The notes under the pieces: model-generated | Told to the model about the DNA's origin: nothing | The model's input: the letters and a program-made list of their open reading frames with translations, nothing else | Databases searched by the model: none | Translations under genes and position numbers: made by a program | In this document: in pieces, positions 34,372 to 46,100 of the stretch | Position numbering within the stretch: position 1 is the stretch's first letter | How the letters are laid out: each line of letters begins with the position of its first letter | Assembly (NCBI GenBank): GCA_940337035.1 | Contig: CALNHX010005250.1 | Coordinates: 46,671-110,670, forward strand | Direction of reading: 5' to 3' | Length of the DNA stretch: 64,000 bases | From: Agriotes lineatus | Lineage: Eukaryota > Arthropoda > Insecta > Coleoptera > Elateridae

Positions 34372-34885
34372 TGTTTTAAGAAGGCGACATCAAACGAGCC
34401 CTAAGCTCGAGTTTGACATCACGCCAAGTGCCTAAAAACTTCTTTGCAACGTGTATCATACAAGATTTTATCTACTTTGAATTTTGATATTTTATAAATG
34501 TGTCAGTTGTCTGAAATAAAGAAGGCTGTTTTGAAGTTTTTCATATGAAAAGTAGTAATGCAAAGACAGTTTTTAGTGTTTTAATAATCACATTAAAACA
34601 TATCAAAGCAGTTAATAGCGATTTATGATTCAAGTTGCAAAATTAAAGTGTTTTAAGCACGCGACGTGGTTTGTCAAACGACATTTGCAAGAAAATAATT
34701 AAAAACTTTGAATTTTGACATTTCATAACTGTGACAATCTGTCAGTCATCTGACATAAAAGAGTTTGTTTTGACGTTTATCATATGAAAAGAACAATACA
34801 AAAAGAGTGCTTTAACAAACCCCATTAAAGCAATGTTTTCAGTGCTTTCATAGCCACATTAAAACATCAAAGTAGATGAAATTGC
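34372..34885. repeat. two-copy tandem duplication inside the satellite
   Basis: A unit of about 260 bp beginning AGTTGCAAAATT is present at about 34372-34630 and 34634-34885. Shared landmarks in order are CTTTGAATTTTGA, TGTCAG..TCTGA.ATAAA, TTTTGA.GTTT.TCATATGAAAAG and CACATTAAAACAT. It is unlike the satellite unit around it. Confidence 0.7.
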
Positions 34886-35239
34886 TTTTAATCTCATTTA
34901 AGCGACATGGAATCATGTTTATATTATATTATCCATTTTTAAAACTATTTAATGTAACATCTCGTTAAACGTTTGTTAAATCTGGTTAAAAAATTTGGTT
35001 AAAGCGACCGTTAATCACAAAAAAACGTTTATATTCTTGTTTAAGCGATATTAAATCATGTGTAGACGTTATTACCCATTTTTATAGCGATATAATAACT
35101 AGTCATCATTTTAAACCTCGTTTAAGGGGTTTTTATATTTCCCTAAAATTATGTTAAAAATGTTTGTTTGAGTGACTGTTAATTGCAAAACATTATTTTT
35201 AATCTCGTTTAACTGGTATTAAATCACGCGAATACCACG

Positions 35240-35870
35240 TTTATTTGTTTGTTTGCTTGTTATCTACAAGGTGTAGGCATGCGAAGTATCAGGTACCTTA
35301 GACACCGACTTCTTTGGTCATATGGTCGAAGTCCTACTTAAAATTTTGCCGAGACTAAGAAGTTCCAACCCTAGCAAGGAATCTTTTACATGCTACACAT
35401 CGAAGTACCATGGAACCCATGGCTTTACATCACTTCCGAATGATGGCATTCTATAGAGGTTTTCATCCACATTTTTTTTATTTTTAAAAACCTCACGGGG
35501 ACCGGTAACCGAGCCTACGATCAGTAGCCAGGATGCTTGCCACTGAGGTAAAAGGTAAAGGTTCAGGGTCATTTCAATTCCCCCAACTGGCGGGGAAGGA
35601 TTGCTATAGGGACCTTACGTCTCTCTTCAGCCAAGAACGGGAATTTCAGAATGGGTGAGAGAACGGAGGGGTGGAGAATGGAATAGAGGCCAGGAAAGGT
35701 GGAGAAGTACTGCACCGGCATTCGCCTCACAGAAAGTACTCTGAAAAACCACCTAAAAACCTGAATCAGAGCAAACAGCCACGGGATCGAACCCATGAAC
35801 TCCCAAATGCTAAGCAGACGTGGTACCCACTACTCCACAGAGCTCGGTTACCACTGAGCTACCAGCCGCA
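35240..35870 (-). mobile_element. tRNA-derived SINE-like insertion in the satellite
   Basis: On the minus strand the head starts GCGGCTGGTAGCTCAGTGGT (35869-35850), a pol III A box. A tRNA-Ala-like anticodon stem region follows (GTCTGCTTAGCATTTGGGAG), then a B box GGTTCGATCCC at 35783-35793. About 25 extra nt sit between the D-arm and the anticodon arm, so it is not a working tRNA. A second weaker tRNA-like module (ACCTCAGTGGCAAG ... CTCGGTTACCGG) is at 35491-35551. The left end, read on the minus strand, is a CAAA-rich tail (AACAAGCAAACAAACAAATA), as in SINEs. No target duplication was found. Confidence 0.6.
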
Positions 35871-36235
35871 GCACTTACATGACGTTACCATTATCAACAT
35901 TTCTAATTTTATTAAACTTGTTATATTATTTGAAATTTCTTTGGGGAGTATGTTAATTCACATTAAAATGATGTTGAAATATTTTGTAATTATCACCTTT
36001 AATTACCAAAAAGTATTTTCAGTCTACGTTAAACGACATTAAATCATGTTTATACGACATTACCTTATTGTTGAAACGATTTTTAATTGTATTAACGTCA
36101 ATCTTACTTTAAAACGACTTCTGGTTTTAATAATGGTACATTATTTCAAGTCTCATTTATATTATGTTATATTTTCTTAAAATTATGTTAAACCATGTCA
36201 CAATTTTGCTAAACAATTTTTAAACGACTTTTAGT

Positions 36236-37030
36236 ACATACCTATCTATGCACATGTAGTTTTTTATGCGCTGGTTGATATATATTATATAAGAAACGAT
36301 TCCAGACATTCTATACTATTATGTTAACTATGGTAAAAACACAAAAAATTAAGTATTTAGAGGTGTCAAAATTTAAACAACAAACTTTTGCATCGATGCT
36401 TATTTGATACGTTTGATCTACGTAAAAAGCAAAAAATCTCCCCTTTGTTTTTGATACTTTGAAAAACCAATGAGCTGTGACGTCAATTGAAATCTCTAAA
36501 TTTTCGTTTTTTGTCCGTTGCTCGATTTCTGTTTTCTCTATCGAGAAGTTGACCTTATAATGATCAAGCTATCTCTTAGCTCTAATGAAAAAGAGGTTTC
36601 CCATTTGATCTCATTTGAACACCCTGTACTATGATTTTTAATGTTGCGGAATATAATAAGTAATAAACACAGTTTATTAATAACTAGCATTTGGTTTGAT
36701 ATACGCTAATGAATTAGAAATAGCAAATATTTCAACGATAGACGTTTTGGCAATTAGCAGCGGCAGGAAGAACAAAAAAGCTCACAGTTATCCTCCGCTG
36801 CGAGCTTCGTCGGCAAGTGTCCCATGAGAGACATAAAATGGAACTAGATTATTTTAAGCGAGATGCTGCTGAACAGGTTTACAGGCATTTCAGGATTCGA
36901 TTGATTTGGTCTTTTTAAAAATATTATTGTTTGCAGTTGTGCCAGCTAAGTGCTAACAGGCGACCAAGCGAGTGCTCCGGCAGTGAGTGTCACATGGGAT
37001 GTCAACAGCCGCCGACAATAAATAAAGCCC
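36236..37030. other. intergenic DNA upstream of the transporter gene
   Basis: No gene is seen. Near 36628 the word ACACCCTGTA resembles the terminal motif of a common insect transposon family, but no partner end was found. Confidence 0.35.
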
Positions 37031-37032
37031 TG

Positions 37033-37075
37033 ATATTATAAGCAGCAACATTACATATGTTTGTACTATCAGTTC
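37033..37075 (+). promoter_or_regulatory. candidate core promoter of the sugar transporter
   Basis: A TATA-like word (ATATTATAAG, 37033-37042) lies about 30 bp before an arthropod initiator TCAGT at 37069-37073. The initiator is 72 bp ahead of the start codon at 37145. Spacing fits a TATA-Inr promoter. Motifs this short occur often by chance. Confidence 0.35.
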
Positions 37076-37144
37076 ATTATCAAAGCAAGAAGCAGGCGGT
37101 GTGTGCAAGCACAATGTATTTTGTGTTGGTGCGAGCTATCGAAA

Positions 37145-40100
37145 ATGGTGGTTTGCAACATTCAGGATTTCCGAAAATATGCGGTCCAGTACCTGGCCGT
37201 TTTAGTTGGTGAGTTTTAGCGATTTTAGCGATTTTGGCGAAACCGTGCACTGCACATTTCCTTTGCAAATTTTAATTGTTTTGCTGGTTTTCATAAATTC
37301 AAGCAGGCTTTGTACATGTTAATTGGTACCAAGTTTGTTTCGGCGAAAACACGAGCAACGTTTAAAGTAAATTTTAATTGCAAATGTACCTGATATGAGG
37401 CTGTTTAGTTAATGCACACGATTTCTATAAATTTGTTGAATTAAATACGTTGTGTGGCGTAGTTAAGTTTCAGTTTCTAAAGACTTGCAAGGCTTGAAAT
37501 TTAAACAATGGTTAACATTTCAGGGTTTTAAATTTTGATAAATGAAAATTTGATCTACTTAACTTTTATGTGCAATATTTATTACGTAGTTGTAAGCAAA
37601 AAAATTATTAAATAGGATTGTAACAACAATTAAAAACTGTGTTTTGCTATTTTTAAAGTCACCTCTGAGGTGATAGCTATAATCAATATGGAAAAAACTG
37701 TTGTGCTGAATATTGATGGTGTGGAAAGTCCAATACAATACAATACGATTACATAAGCTATTTAATTGAGTTAAAGGCATGCATTGCAGTAGGAAATAGT
37801 AATGTAGCAATACAGATACTCTTCTAATTTGTAAAAACTATACTGAAGAAAACTCGGCAAATTCGTATTGGGTAAACTTGATTTCCATCCAAAAAACTGT
37901 TTGGCTTCAGCGATGCCTTGAGGTTATTAAGGAAATAACAAGCAAATGCCTCCTTGGATAAAAATAATGTTAAGCAATACCCACCTAAAATATAATATCA
38001 CAACACAGCTAGACCTGGGTTCTCTTAAACGAAAAAAATGTCTAGTGTTTGGCTTTGTCACAATATAGTTAAACTCTAAAAATGCAATTATTATTAAAAT
38101 TGTCTATAAATAGCTTTTAACAGGGACCAAGAACCAAATTATGAATCCATACAAAGAAATAATTTTGTTTCTCGAAATTTGAGCGAAGCATTTCGTGTAA
38201 ACCAAAACCTAAGATTTTAAGAAATATTTATACGCATACAAAATTAATTAGATTTTAAAGGCATTTGTCAGCATAAACGATTCATTAACTTAACGCAACG
38301 ATGATCGATTTAATGTCAGCAATCCAGTTTATTTAATTACAGTATAGGTTTTTTATTACAGCTTAATAGAGGTGTAACTAATACAACACAAGCAAATACG
38401 TCGCAATTTCAATTCGTAGCCTATTCTATGACAGTTAACCGTGAAGATTTATAAATTTTAATGTTCAACAAAAAAAAAGCTTTAAGATCAACCCTATTAG
38501 ACAGGAACCTGGCATCCTTGTAAGCAATTTAGGAGCGCCACTGGTTGGCATTTTTTTATTCATTGACACTTTAGCTTTAACATAACTGGTGTGAGTAGGG
38601 AAATCAAAATAATTTTTCCCATTAGTTGTCGATGGAAAAAACTTGGTAAAGTTCATGAAATACTGACAAAATTTGTGGTACCACCAGGACACATTACGGC
38701 TACAAGGTTGGTCCTTTGCCTAGCTTCCTCGATCTCCCGACCTCGTCCTGTTCTATTACTGAGGATATTGGAAGGCATCAGCATTTTAAAGTAAAATTGG
38801 AAAATTGGTGTGCTCTATTTACAATTTAAAATTTGTTGCTGTATGATGTAAACAACAAAACAAAATTATCTGCAAATAGGAAGTAAATATTATCGGGAAG
38901 CAGCCTCGTCATTTCCTTTATATTCCAAACATTCAAAGGTAAAAAGCGCAACTTTTTTTTAACAGCATACTGGCTTTACAAGCGATAATTATCCTGGAAC
39001 TTAGTTACAGAATTTATTCACGCTTAGTGATTCAATTAGATAACAATTCAATAATAATTAAAACAAATGGGTCCTATGTAATTAAATATTCAAGGTTGCA
39101 GTTTGTGGAAGATAAATCTTTATGTGAATACTTTCTTAGATAAGACTGGAAGCAAATAGTCTGACTACATATATAATATTCTGTTTCCTGTTTGTTTAAG
39201 AAACTGGTAGTTTGTGAAATGCCAGAATCTTAAAAATAATAACTTATATTGATGACAAAAGCTTTTAGCTAAAGCGTGTAGTAATGGTAGATGCGGAGTA
39301 TTATTAGGTAGTAAAGTGTTTATTATCAAATAACAAACTATTGTAGTGGAAAGAATTTTGTCCTTGAAATTTATTACAAATCTGAGTGGAATAATGGAAA
39401 ATCAGCAGTGCTGCTTTGTTATTTATTCGTTTTGTATTGTACTTTGTAGATCAGTGTTGGGTTACGGAGATTAACATGTCAACACAAGTAACTACAGAAC
39501 ACTTTTAGTAAATGAGGCAACATAATTTACGATAACTAAATCGGTCTAATTATTATAATTATTTATTATTAAAATAAATAGCTTGATTCGAACAATCAAC
39601 TTTACGCAGTGGTTGTAAGGCCTGATGTTAAGGTTAAAGGTTTTTTTAGTATGAAATCCAATCTAGTTATAATTTTTCTGTGTGAAATTCATTAAACATC
39701 GTTTTTAAATGCATGTCTGCGTAAGCAAACGTGTATTCAGGAAATTACAAGAACTAGTCCCATTATCTTTCTTGCCAGATATCCGGTTTAGATAGTTTTA
39801 ATGCCTTGGAGAACAGCAAAACAGATAACAATGGATGAGCGAACTTCGGCCTAAGCGATTTTAGAAAATCACCACGTGATAAAGCGAAAACAATTATTTA
39901 AAATATTTTGATAAATATCTGTCTGTGGTTGGAAAATACTTGAACATATCGGCAGCGACAGCAATTTCTTCTAACCTTCGTGGTCGTCATGTTTTAAAAT
40001 CTTCTAAGGTCAACTTTTAATTAATTACCTTTATTATTAATCAAATAAGTTTTATTTTGTTTTCGAAATTCAGAACTGTGGCTAAACGATAACATCTAAA

Positions 40101-43100
40101 AACGTGCTAATGACGACTAATAACTTCAAAAAATGGAAATGCATAAGTTACGGTCATTACTCTTAAGATATTTAAAAAGTGTAATGTACTATGTGACATT
40201 TTATTTTACAGATGTTGCCGCATATGATTCTGATGCCACACAACAGTGGCATTAAATATACAATTAAAATCTAAACAACGATTCTTGCAGATGGCTTTCC
40301 ATGTGGTATTGCAGTAAAATAATCAAATTTCGACAATGCAAATTAGGCTTCGTGTCAAGAAACGCAGTTTGATGGTGCGCATAAATTATTACTGCTTGTA
40401 GTTAGTTATAAGAGTTAGATTACGTTTTTGTTTTTAGACTTAATGTGTTTGTATCATGTTTCCTGCATGTGCACAGCGTTTCTTATTTTACTGCCATTGA
40501 TGATTCATCAACACTGTTTTTTGCAGTATTTGTCCCATTAAAATATAATTAAGTTGTTACTTTTCTTAAATCTAATGGGGTCAGAAATAAACATGACCTT
40601 TTAAACGACAGCTTTTTCATTGTAGTTTTACCAGGAAGATATATTTTTAGTTTTTCGAAGTCTTTCCAGTTTTTATTTGTAGACTATTCAACTCACTTGT
40701 TATTTATCAAAAACTGTCCAATAAAAATACAAGATTTGACGTCTTTGAGCCAATAAAAATGAACTATATTGACAATTTTCACTAGTGAAAATAATCGACA
40801 ATTTTCACTAGTGGTATAGTGAATATTTTTTGACAATTGTTCACTAGTGGTATAGTGAATATTTTATGTGATTTTTATTAGAAAAAGTCAATATTAGTGT
40901 TCTGTTACTATAGAAATTGCGTAGTTTGTTGCTAGATGTACTAAAAACTAAATTGAAAAAGTAGTTTGGGTCATTGAATAGTCCCTCGAATGCCATTCTT
41001 AGTCAAACTTAAGTAGAATATTTTTGTGGTGGTATCACTCATTTCCATTGCGCTTGGGATTAGATCTCGTGCTAGCGCACTCGTCCTAATCGAAACTAAG
41101 CGCAATGGACATTCGTGATACCACAGCAAAAATATTCGACATAACTTCGACTACTCATGGTATTATAAGTGAATATTTTTTAGAGAAAGCACATTCAATA
41201 AAAATTTCAAAACGCATTTTACAATGTTAATCAGTATATTTCGAAAATGATAAAATACATATATTTGGTTTAGAAATTATTCATTATGCGATTACCCTAC
41301 ACGAAGCATGCCTTTTGTAATTGGTTTGATCAGGATTGATATTGTAATCAAAGTTTTACCTACTTTCACTTTCTTAGTCCTAAAATCTTTTTTACGTTTT
41401 CACTTAATGTCCCTCTTTTTAATTTTTTTTTACTTTTCCCGTTCATATTAGTCTTCATGTCTGGCTTTTTTTGTTATTCTAGGTTAGTATATTTTTCTTG
41501 TAGTTTTTTCTCCCGTTTTCTATTGTTTGCATTTTAAGTGTTTCCAGTACGTAGATTTTTTAGTAATTGTTTTTCTTTCCATTATTCTGAAGTGTCTCAT
41601 TTCTTGTTTCGTTGTTTTTCGGTTGTTCAAGTTTGTGAGCCGCAGGTAAGTATCGATATGGCTACTATTTTAAACACCGGTACCTTGGTCTCTTTTGATA
41701 CTTCTTTCTTCGGCAGTATTTTTTAAATGCCATTAAACGGTTTTCCGCCACTCCTGCAATTTTTAAAATTTTATCTAAACTTTCACCGATTGTAAATATT
41801 GAGCTCAGGTATTTAAATGTTTCAACTTGTTCTACTGCTTCTTCGTATAGTAGATTATATACCTTTTCCTTTTTTTTTAATCACAACCATTATTTTCGTT
41901 TTCTTTGAGTTAATTCTCTTATCTATACTCTGTAAGTACCTTCTAAAAAATTCCAATTTTTGTTCAGCGTTTTCTTGATCCTTCACTATCAAAATTTTTT
42001 CCATTCTCTAATGTTCTGCTGTATGCATTTTAGCTTTTTTCTCGTCTTTAGTTAATTCGTCTGGTATAAGTGTAAACAATAAAGTTTCTGATTTGTAATT
42101 TTTCATTGTTACGAAATATTTTGTTTTTATGTATATACGTCTCACTATGTTCCTTTGTATTCCTCTTCTCTTCAACACACTCCAAATATCCCCTTTCTGT
42201 CGAAAACTACTGCGTCTTGCACCTCTCTGCCCACGTCAGAAATAGAATTGGTTATATTCCATCGTTTCCTTTAAATGTAATCTTGTCTTTTTTTTATTAT
42301 TCTTGAGAATAACTTTGCCAATATGCCTAATAGAGTGATTCGTCTATAGTCTTAGCAGTTTTTTTTTAAATATTCGTTATATCATGCCGAGCTGCTAACT
42401 ATCTGGTGCCTCTTCTCTTTTTCATCTCTTCCTGCACTTCTTTTAGTTTTTGTTGTTCCTCTCTTTCTCCCCTGTGTCTTTCCGTTTTCTTCGTTGTGTC
42501 ATCATCCAGTAATAACTCTTTGGATGTCTTCAGCATTCCATTATTTCACCTCCCTTTGTTTTATTCTCCTTCCTTGCCCATAATATTACTGAGCATGCTT
42601 ATTAACATTTCTTAAAGCAGCTTTTGGTTATCCTTATATCAATGTCCATATTTTCTGATTTTCTCCTTTAATAAATCTGTTGACATGTCTTTTTTCTAAC
42701 TTACATTTTTCATGCTTCCTTTTATTTCTAGTTAATATATATTTCGACCTTTTTTCTTTTTCTTCTTAACTTGTGCTTTTATTGATTCATTTTACTCGCG
42801 GTTTCTGTTTACTTCTCTGTTTGTGATTTGTGTAGCTCCTCCACTGCTGTTCTCTATTCTTTCATTGAAGTTCATTTTCCTCATTCTTTTGTTTAGTCTT
42901 TCTTGAAATTGGTATTTTATTTCTAAATTCGTTAGCTTGTTTTGTTTATTATTTTTTTTAAATTTTTGCCATGTTTTCACTTTGTCCCTCAAAATCGTTG
43001 TATAGAAGTAGTAGCCACTTCCTATCTCCGCTGCTCTTTTAACTTTTATATTCTGTACTCTCGGCCACATTGCCTACCAATTGAAACATAATCTGTTATG

Positions 43101-46100
43101 GGTTTCTCATTTCTAATCACTATATCTTTCGTTTTTTTGCATTAGCTGTTACCCAAACCTTCCATTCAGGTCTTTCATTACTGTGATATTTTGTCTATCC
43201 GTTCTCATTTGGACCTCAGGCGACTACTAACATCATATACTTTTTGTGTTTACCACATCTTTAACATTAATCATCTGTTGTACAAATTTCACCTTGTATT
43301 CTTTTATTATGCCCTCTCTTCAAAATGTATCCACTTCTAATTCTTTGGTGATCTCTTTCTCTTTGTCAGTTAAACTTTTTACATTCCACGTAGCCATCCT
43401 TCTCAGCGCCTTTTTTTCATTTTCTCCATATTTTGTTCGTTCGATTAGTTCTGTAATTTTTTCTTTTCCATTGCCTTTACCCATTACCACTGTTCCGCCT
43501 GCTTTACCTTTGTTATACGTTTGTCATTTCGTTTGTTGCTATCAGTTTTCTTTCCTTAACGTCTCATTTTCATACTTTTCCATTAATTCTGATACATTTC
43601 TACTACGTGAGTACCTTTCTCTCGTTCTTCTTTTGCTCCATCGCTAATTTTAACTTGGATATGTCTTTTAAATAATTACAGTTTTAAATAATTCTGAATT
43701 AAAGTTGCAAAAGATCTGCTGTTTATAAGTTTTAGGGTCTCATATGGTATATTGCGTAGCGGTAATCACGTCAAAATAATAAAAGTTCACTGGAACTCGA
43801 TAGGGCTCATAGAACCACCTTGTGGTTAAAACTGGCCACTGGCCTATAATAAGAGGAAGAAGAAGAACTCGAGACATTGTCCAAATACGTTCATATTTTA
43901 AGCAGACGCATTTCAGAGGCATTCTTTGTCATCACATAATATTTTCTTGTTAAATGTATAGATATGCAGGTTGGTTCATAAGTATGGGATTTAAATTAAA
44001 TGGGTGTATACTGATCTTAGTAGAAGTAGTTACATTGCACTAAAAATTAATCACTTATGGATAAAAATCACATTAGGGGGTGGTATAAGATATTGAGAAC
44101 CACTAGCTAACACCAAAACTGTTATATAAACTATTAAATAAATCAGATAAGAGTACATTAACTGCTAACCCCTAATATTCCAAATGTGATTGAAATACCA
44201 CTGCCTTTGCTTCTGCATTTGATCCAAATTTAGTTTTATCGCAACGACCTGTGCAAAATTTTATTTATACAAATCCATTACAGTGATCGTTAAGCAGTTT
44301 AAGTAATTAAATGTAATTTTCGGGAAGAGTATTACTCATTTTTTATGTATACCTTATTATAAAAAGTTGTTCTGTTTGATGTCTTTTAACTACCTTTGAA
44401 TTTAATGACCATTCTTATGAAGCACTCTGTATCTCGCCTCAAAGCTCTTTGGAAGCCAATAAAATGCATTTTTTATATTTTAAATTTTTACGATGAGTAG
44501 GTGTTCACTAAATCAAAACGAATTTAGTGATTTTTATTATCTAAAGCTTAATGATCATTATCATCATCGGCTCCATGGACATATTTTGGGATGTCCTACG
44601 TTACGTTTTCTTTTTGTTCCGTATCCTAGATTCATGTTTGGTAGACTATAATCAAAAATATGTGCTAAACCATAAGAATAAATTTAGTAAAACATTGCCC
44701 GAAAGACACACAATTAATAACAAAGAGATGGCTATACTATCAAAGCATGGACAATAAGGAATAAAATATAAAATTTCATACCGTATACTCAATGTTGTCT
44801 ATCTTTGCCAAAGAATAGTTCTTGAAATAAATTTCAAGAAACATCACAAGATTTAAGTGGTATTCTTTACTTTAGTATCCAGCTATCAACTTTCTTACTT
44901 TCATCGTCTTAAAGACGAAGAAAGTACCCATTGCAATCGTGAAAAGATTTCTTCAGATCTCCACGTTTCAAGGTGCTTAGATGACGAACAACATGTTTTC
45001 TCAATTCCGTCTACCTGTTGGCGGTATAACTAAAAAACTATTTATTGGAGGAAGCCGAAATGTTGGATGCAGATTACCTGGCTCGAAACTTCGGTCAAAT
45101 ATATACAGGTTGAGCACCTTAAAAAATATATTGTTCTTTATTTCTGCTTTAATTCATGAATGGATAAAAGTAATAATTCTCACATAGCTCAGGTTTTTGC
45201 TCTTAATGAAAATGGTACCAAACAGCTACAGGATGAATACCGCAAAATAGGTAAAAATGTACAGCCTGAGTGAGCTTTTTTACATTTGCAACTTGATATA
45301 CGAGTAATTCACACGAGGGAAGTTCAGTTGCAAACCGCTTTATATATTTTTTATTAAATGAAAGGTTTGTCAAGAAAAACTTCGGAATCTTTACACCAGA
45401 TTGTAGAAATTTATATCGAACAGCTTTTTAACATTTGAAACTTGTGAAGAGATTTATATTAGTGCTTTTAGTAATGTGAGTAGTTCTTTATAATTTGGTT
45501 AATGTAGTCATTGCTGCTTTTCTCAGTTTAATGTCACGTCTAATTTCTTAATAATCACTGTTCGGAGATAAGTAAATTGACTTACCATGTGTTGTGTATA
45601 TCGGGTCTATCTATTATCTATTTTTGCCGTCGAAGCATTTATGTGAACACAGTGTTCTACTTCTATACTTATTTATTCTAATCGGTTAAGTAACTGCACT
45701 AGCTGTTCTCCATCCTTGCGAATCATCAAGATGTCGTCAGCATATCTTCCAATTCCACATTCCACCGTTCCATTCTTTTAGAAGTACTGATCTCATTATA
45801 TGTATGATATATGGATCAAACAATAATAAAGGCAGGATACATCCCTGCCTCACACGTTTTTGAATTCTCTAAATAGGTAAGCAAAGGCACGAGTAAGTAG
45901 CCACTTTTATCTTTTCGGTAGTTGTTTTGTTTTAATTTCAAAAGTCTGCGATATCCAATAATTTCTCCAGGAGTCGGTAAGCTCTTATTAATAAGTCTCC
46001 GCCAGTTTTTTTTTATAACGGTTCAAGTTATTTCTTTATTCGTGGTTGTTTTATTTCTATTTTATCGGTAGTTTGTTTAGCAAGTTATTATTCAAAATTA

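Larger units (their letters stand above)
31205..36235. repeat. degenerate satellite array, unit about 176 bp
   Basis: About 5 kb of AT-rich DNA repeats the same ordered words: ATTAAATCACGCTTATGC, then GTTACCCCTCATTAAAACGA, TTTCTAATTTTATTAACG, ACATTATTTGAAATCTCG, GAAGTATGTTAAATCTCG, AGATTTTGTTAAAGTGACC and GTTAATCACGAAAAATT. The marker CACGCTTATGCGA-like word recurs near 31514, 31660, 31838, 31998, 32144, 32339, 32475, 32695, 32825, 33008, 33184, 33318, 33498, 33755, 33905, 34080, 34240, 34910, 35055, 35227 and 36045. Spacing is mostly 130-220 bp. Units are highly diverged. Within the unit, AATCTCGTT.AAA recurs, so it probably grew from shorter repeats. Two insertions interrupt it (34372-34885 and 35240-35870). 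Confidence 0.8.

Noticed and set aside
35750..35870. A functional tRNA-Ala gene
   Set aside because: The D-arm to anticodon-arm spacing is about 25 nt too long and the acceptor stem does not close; it is better read as a SINE head.
42792..43647. Host gene in the T-rich intron segment
   Set aside because: The minus-strand peptide islands match LINE endonuclease and linker, with many frame changes.
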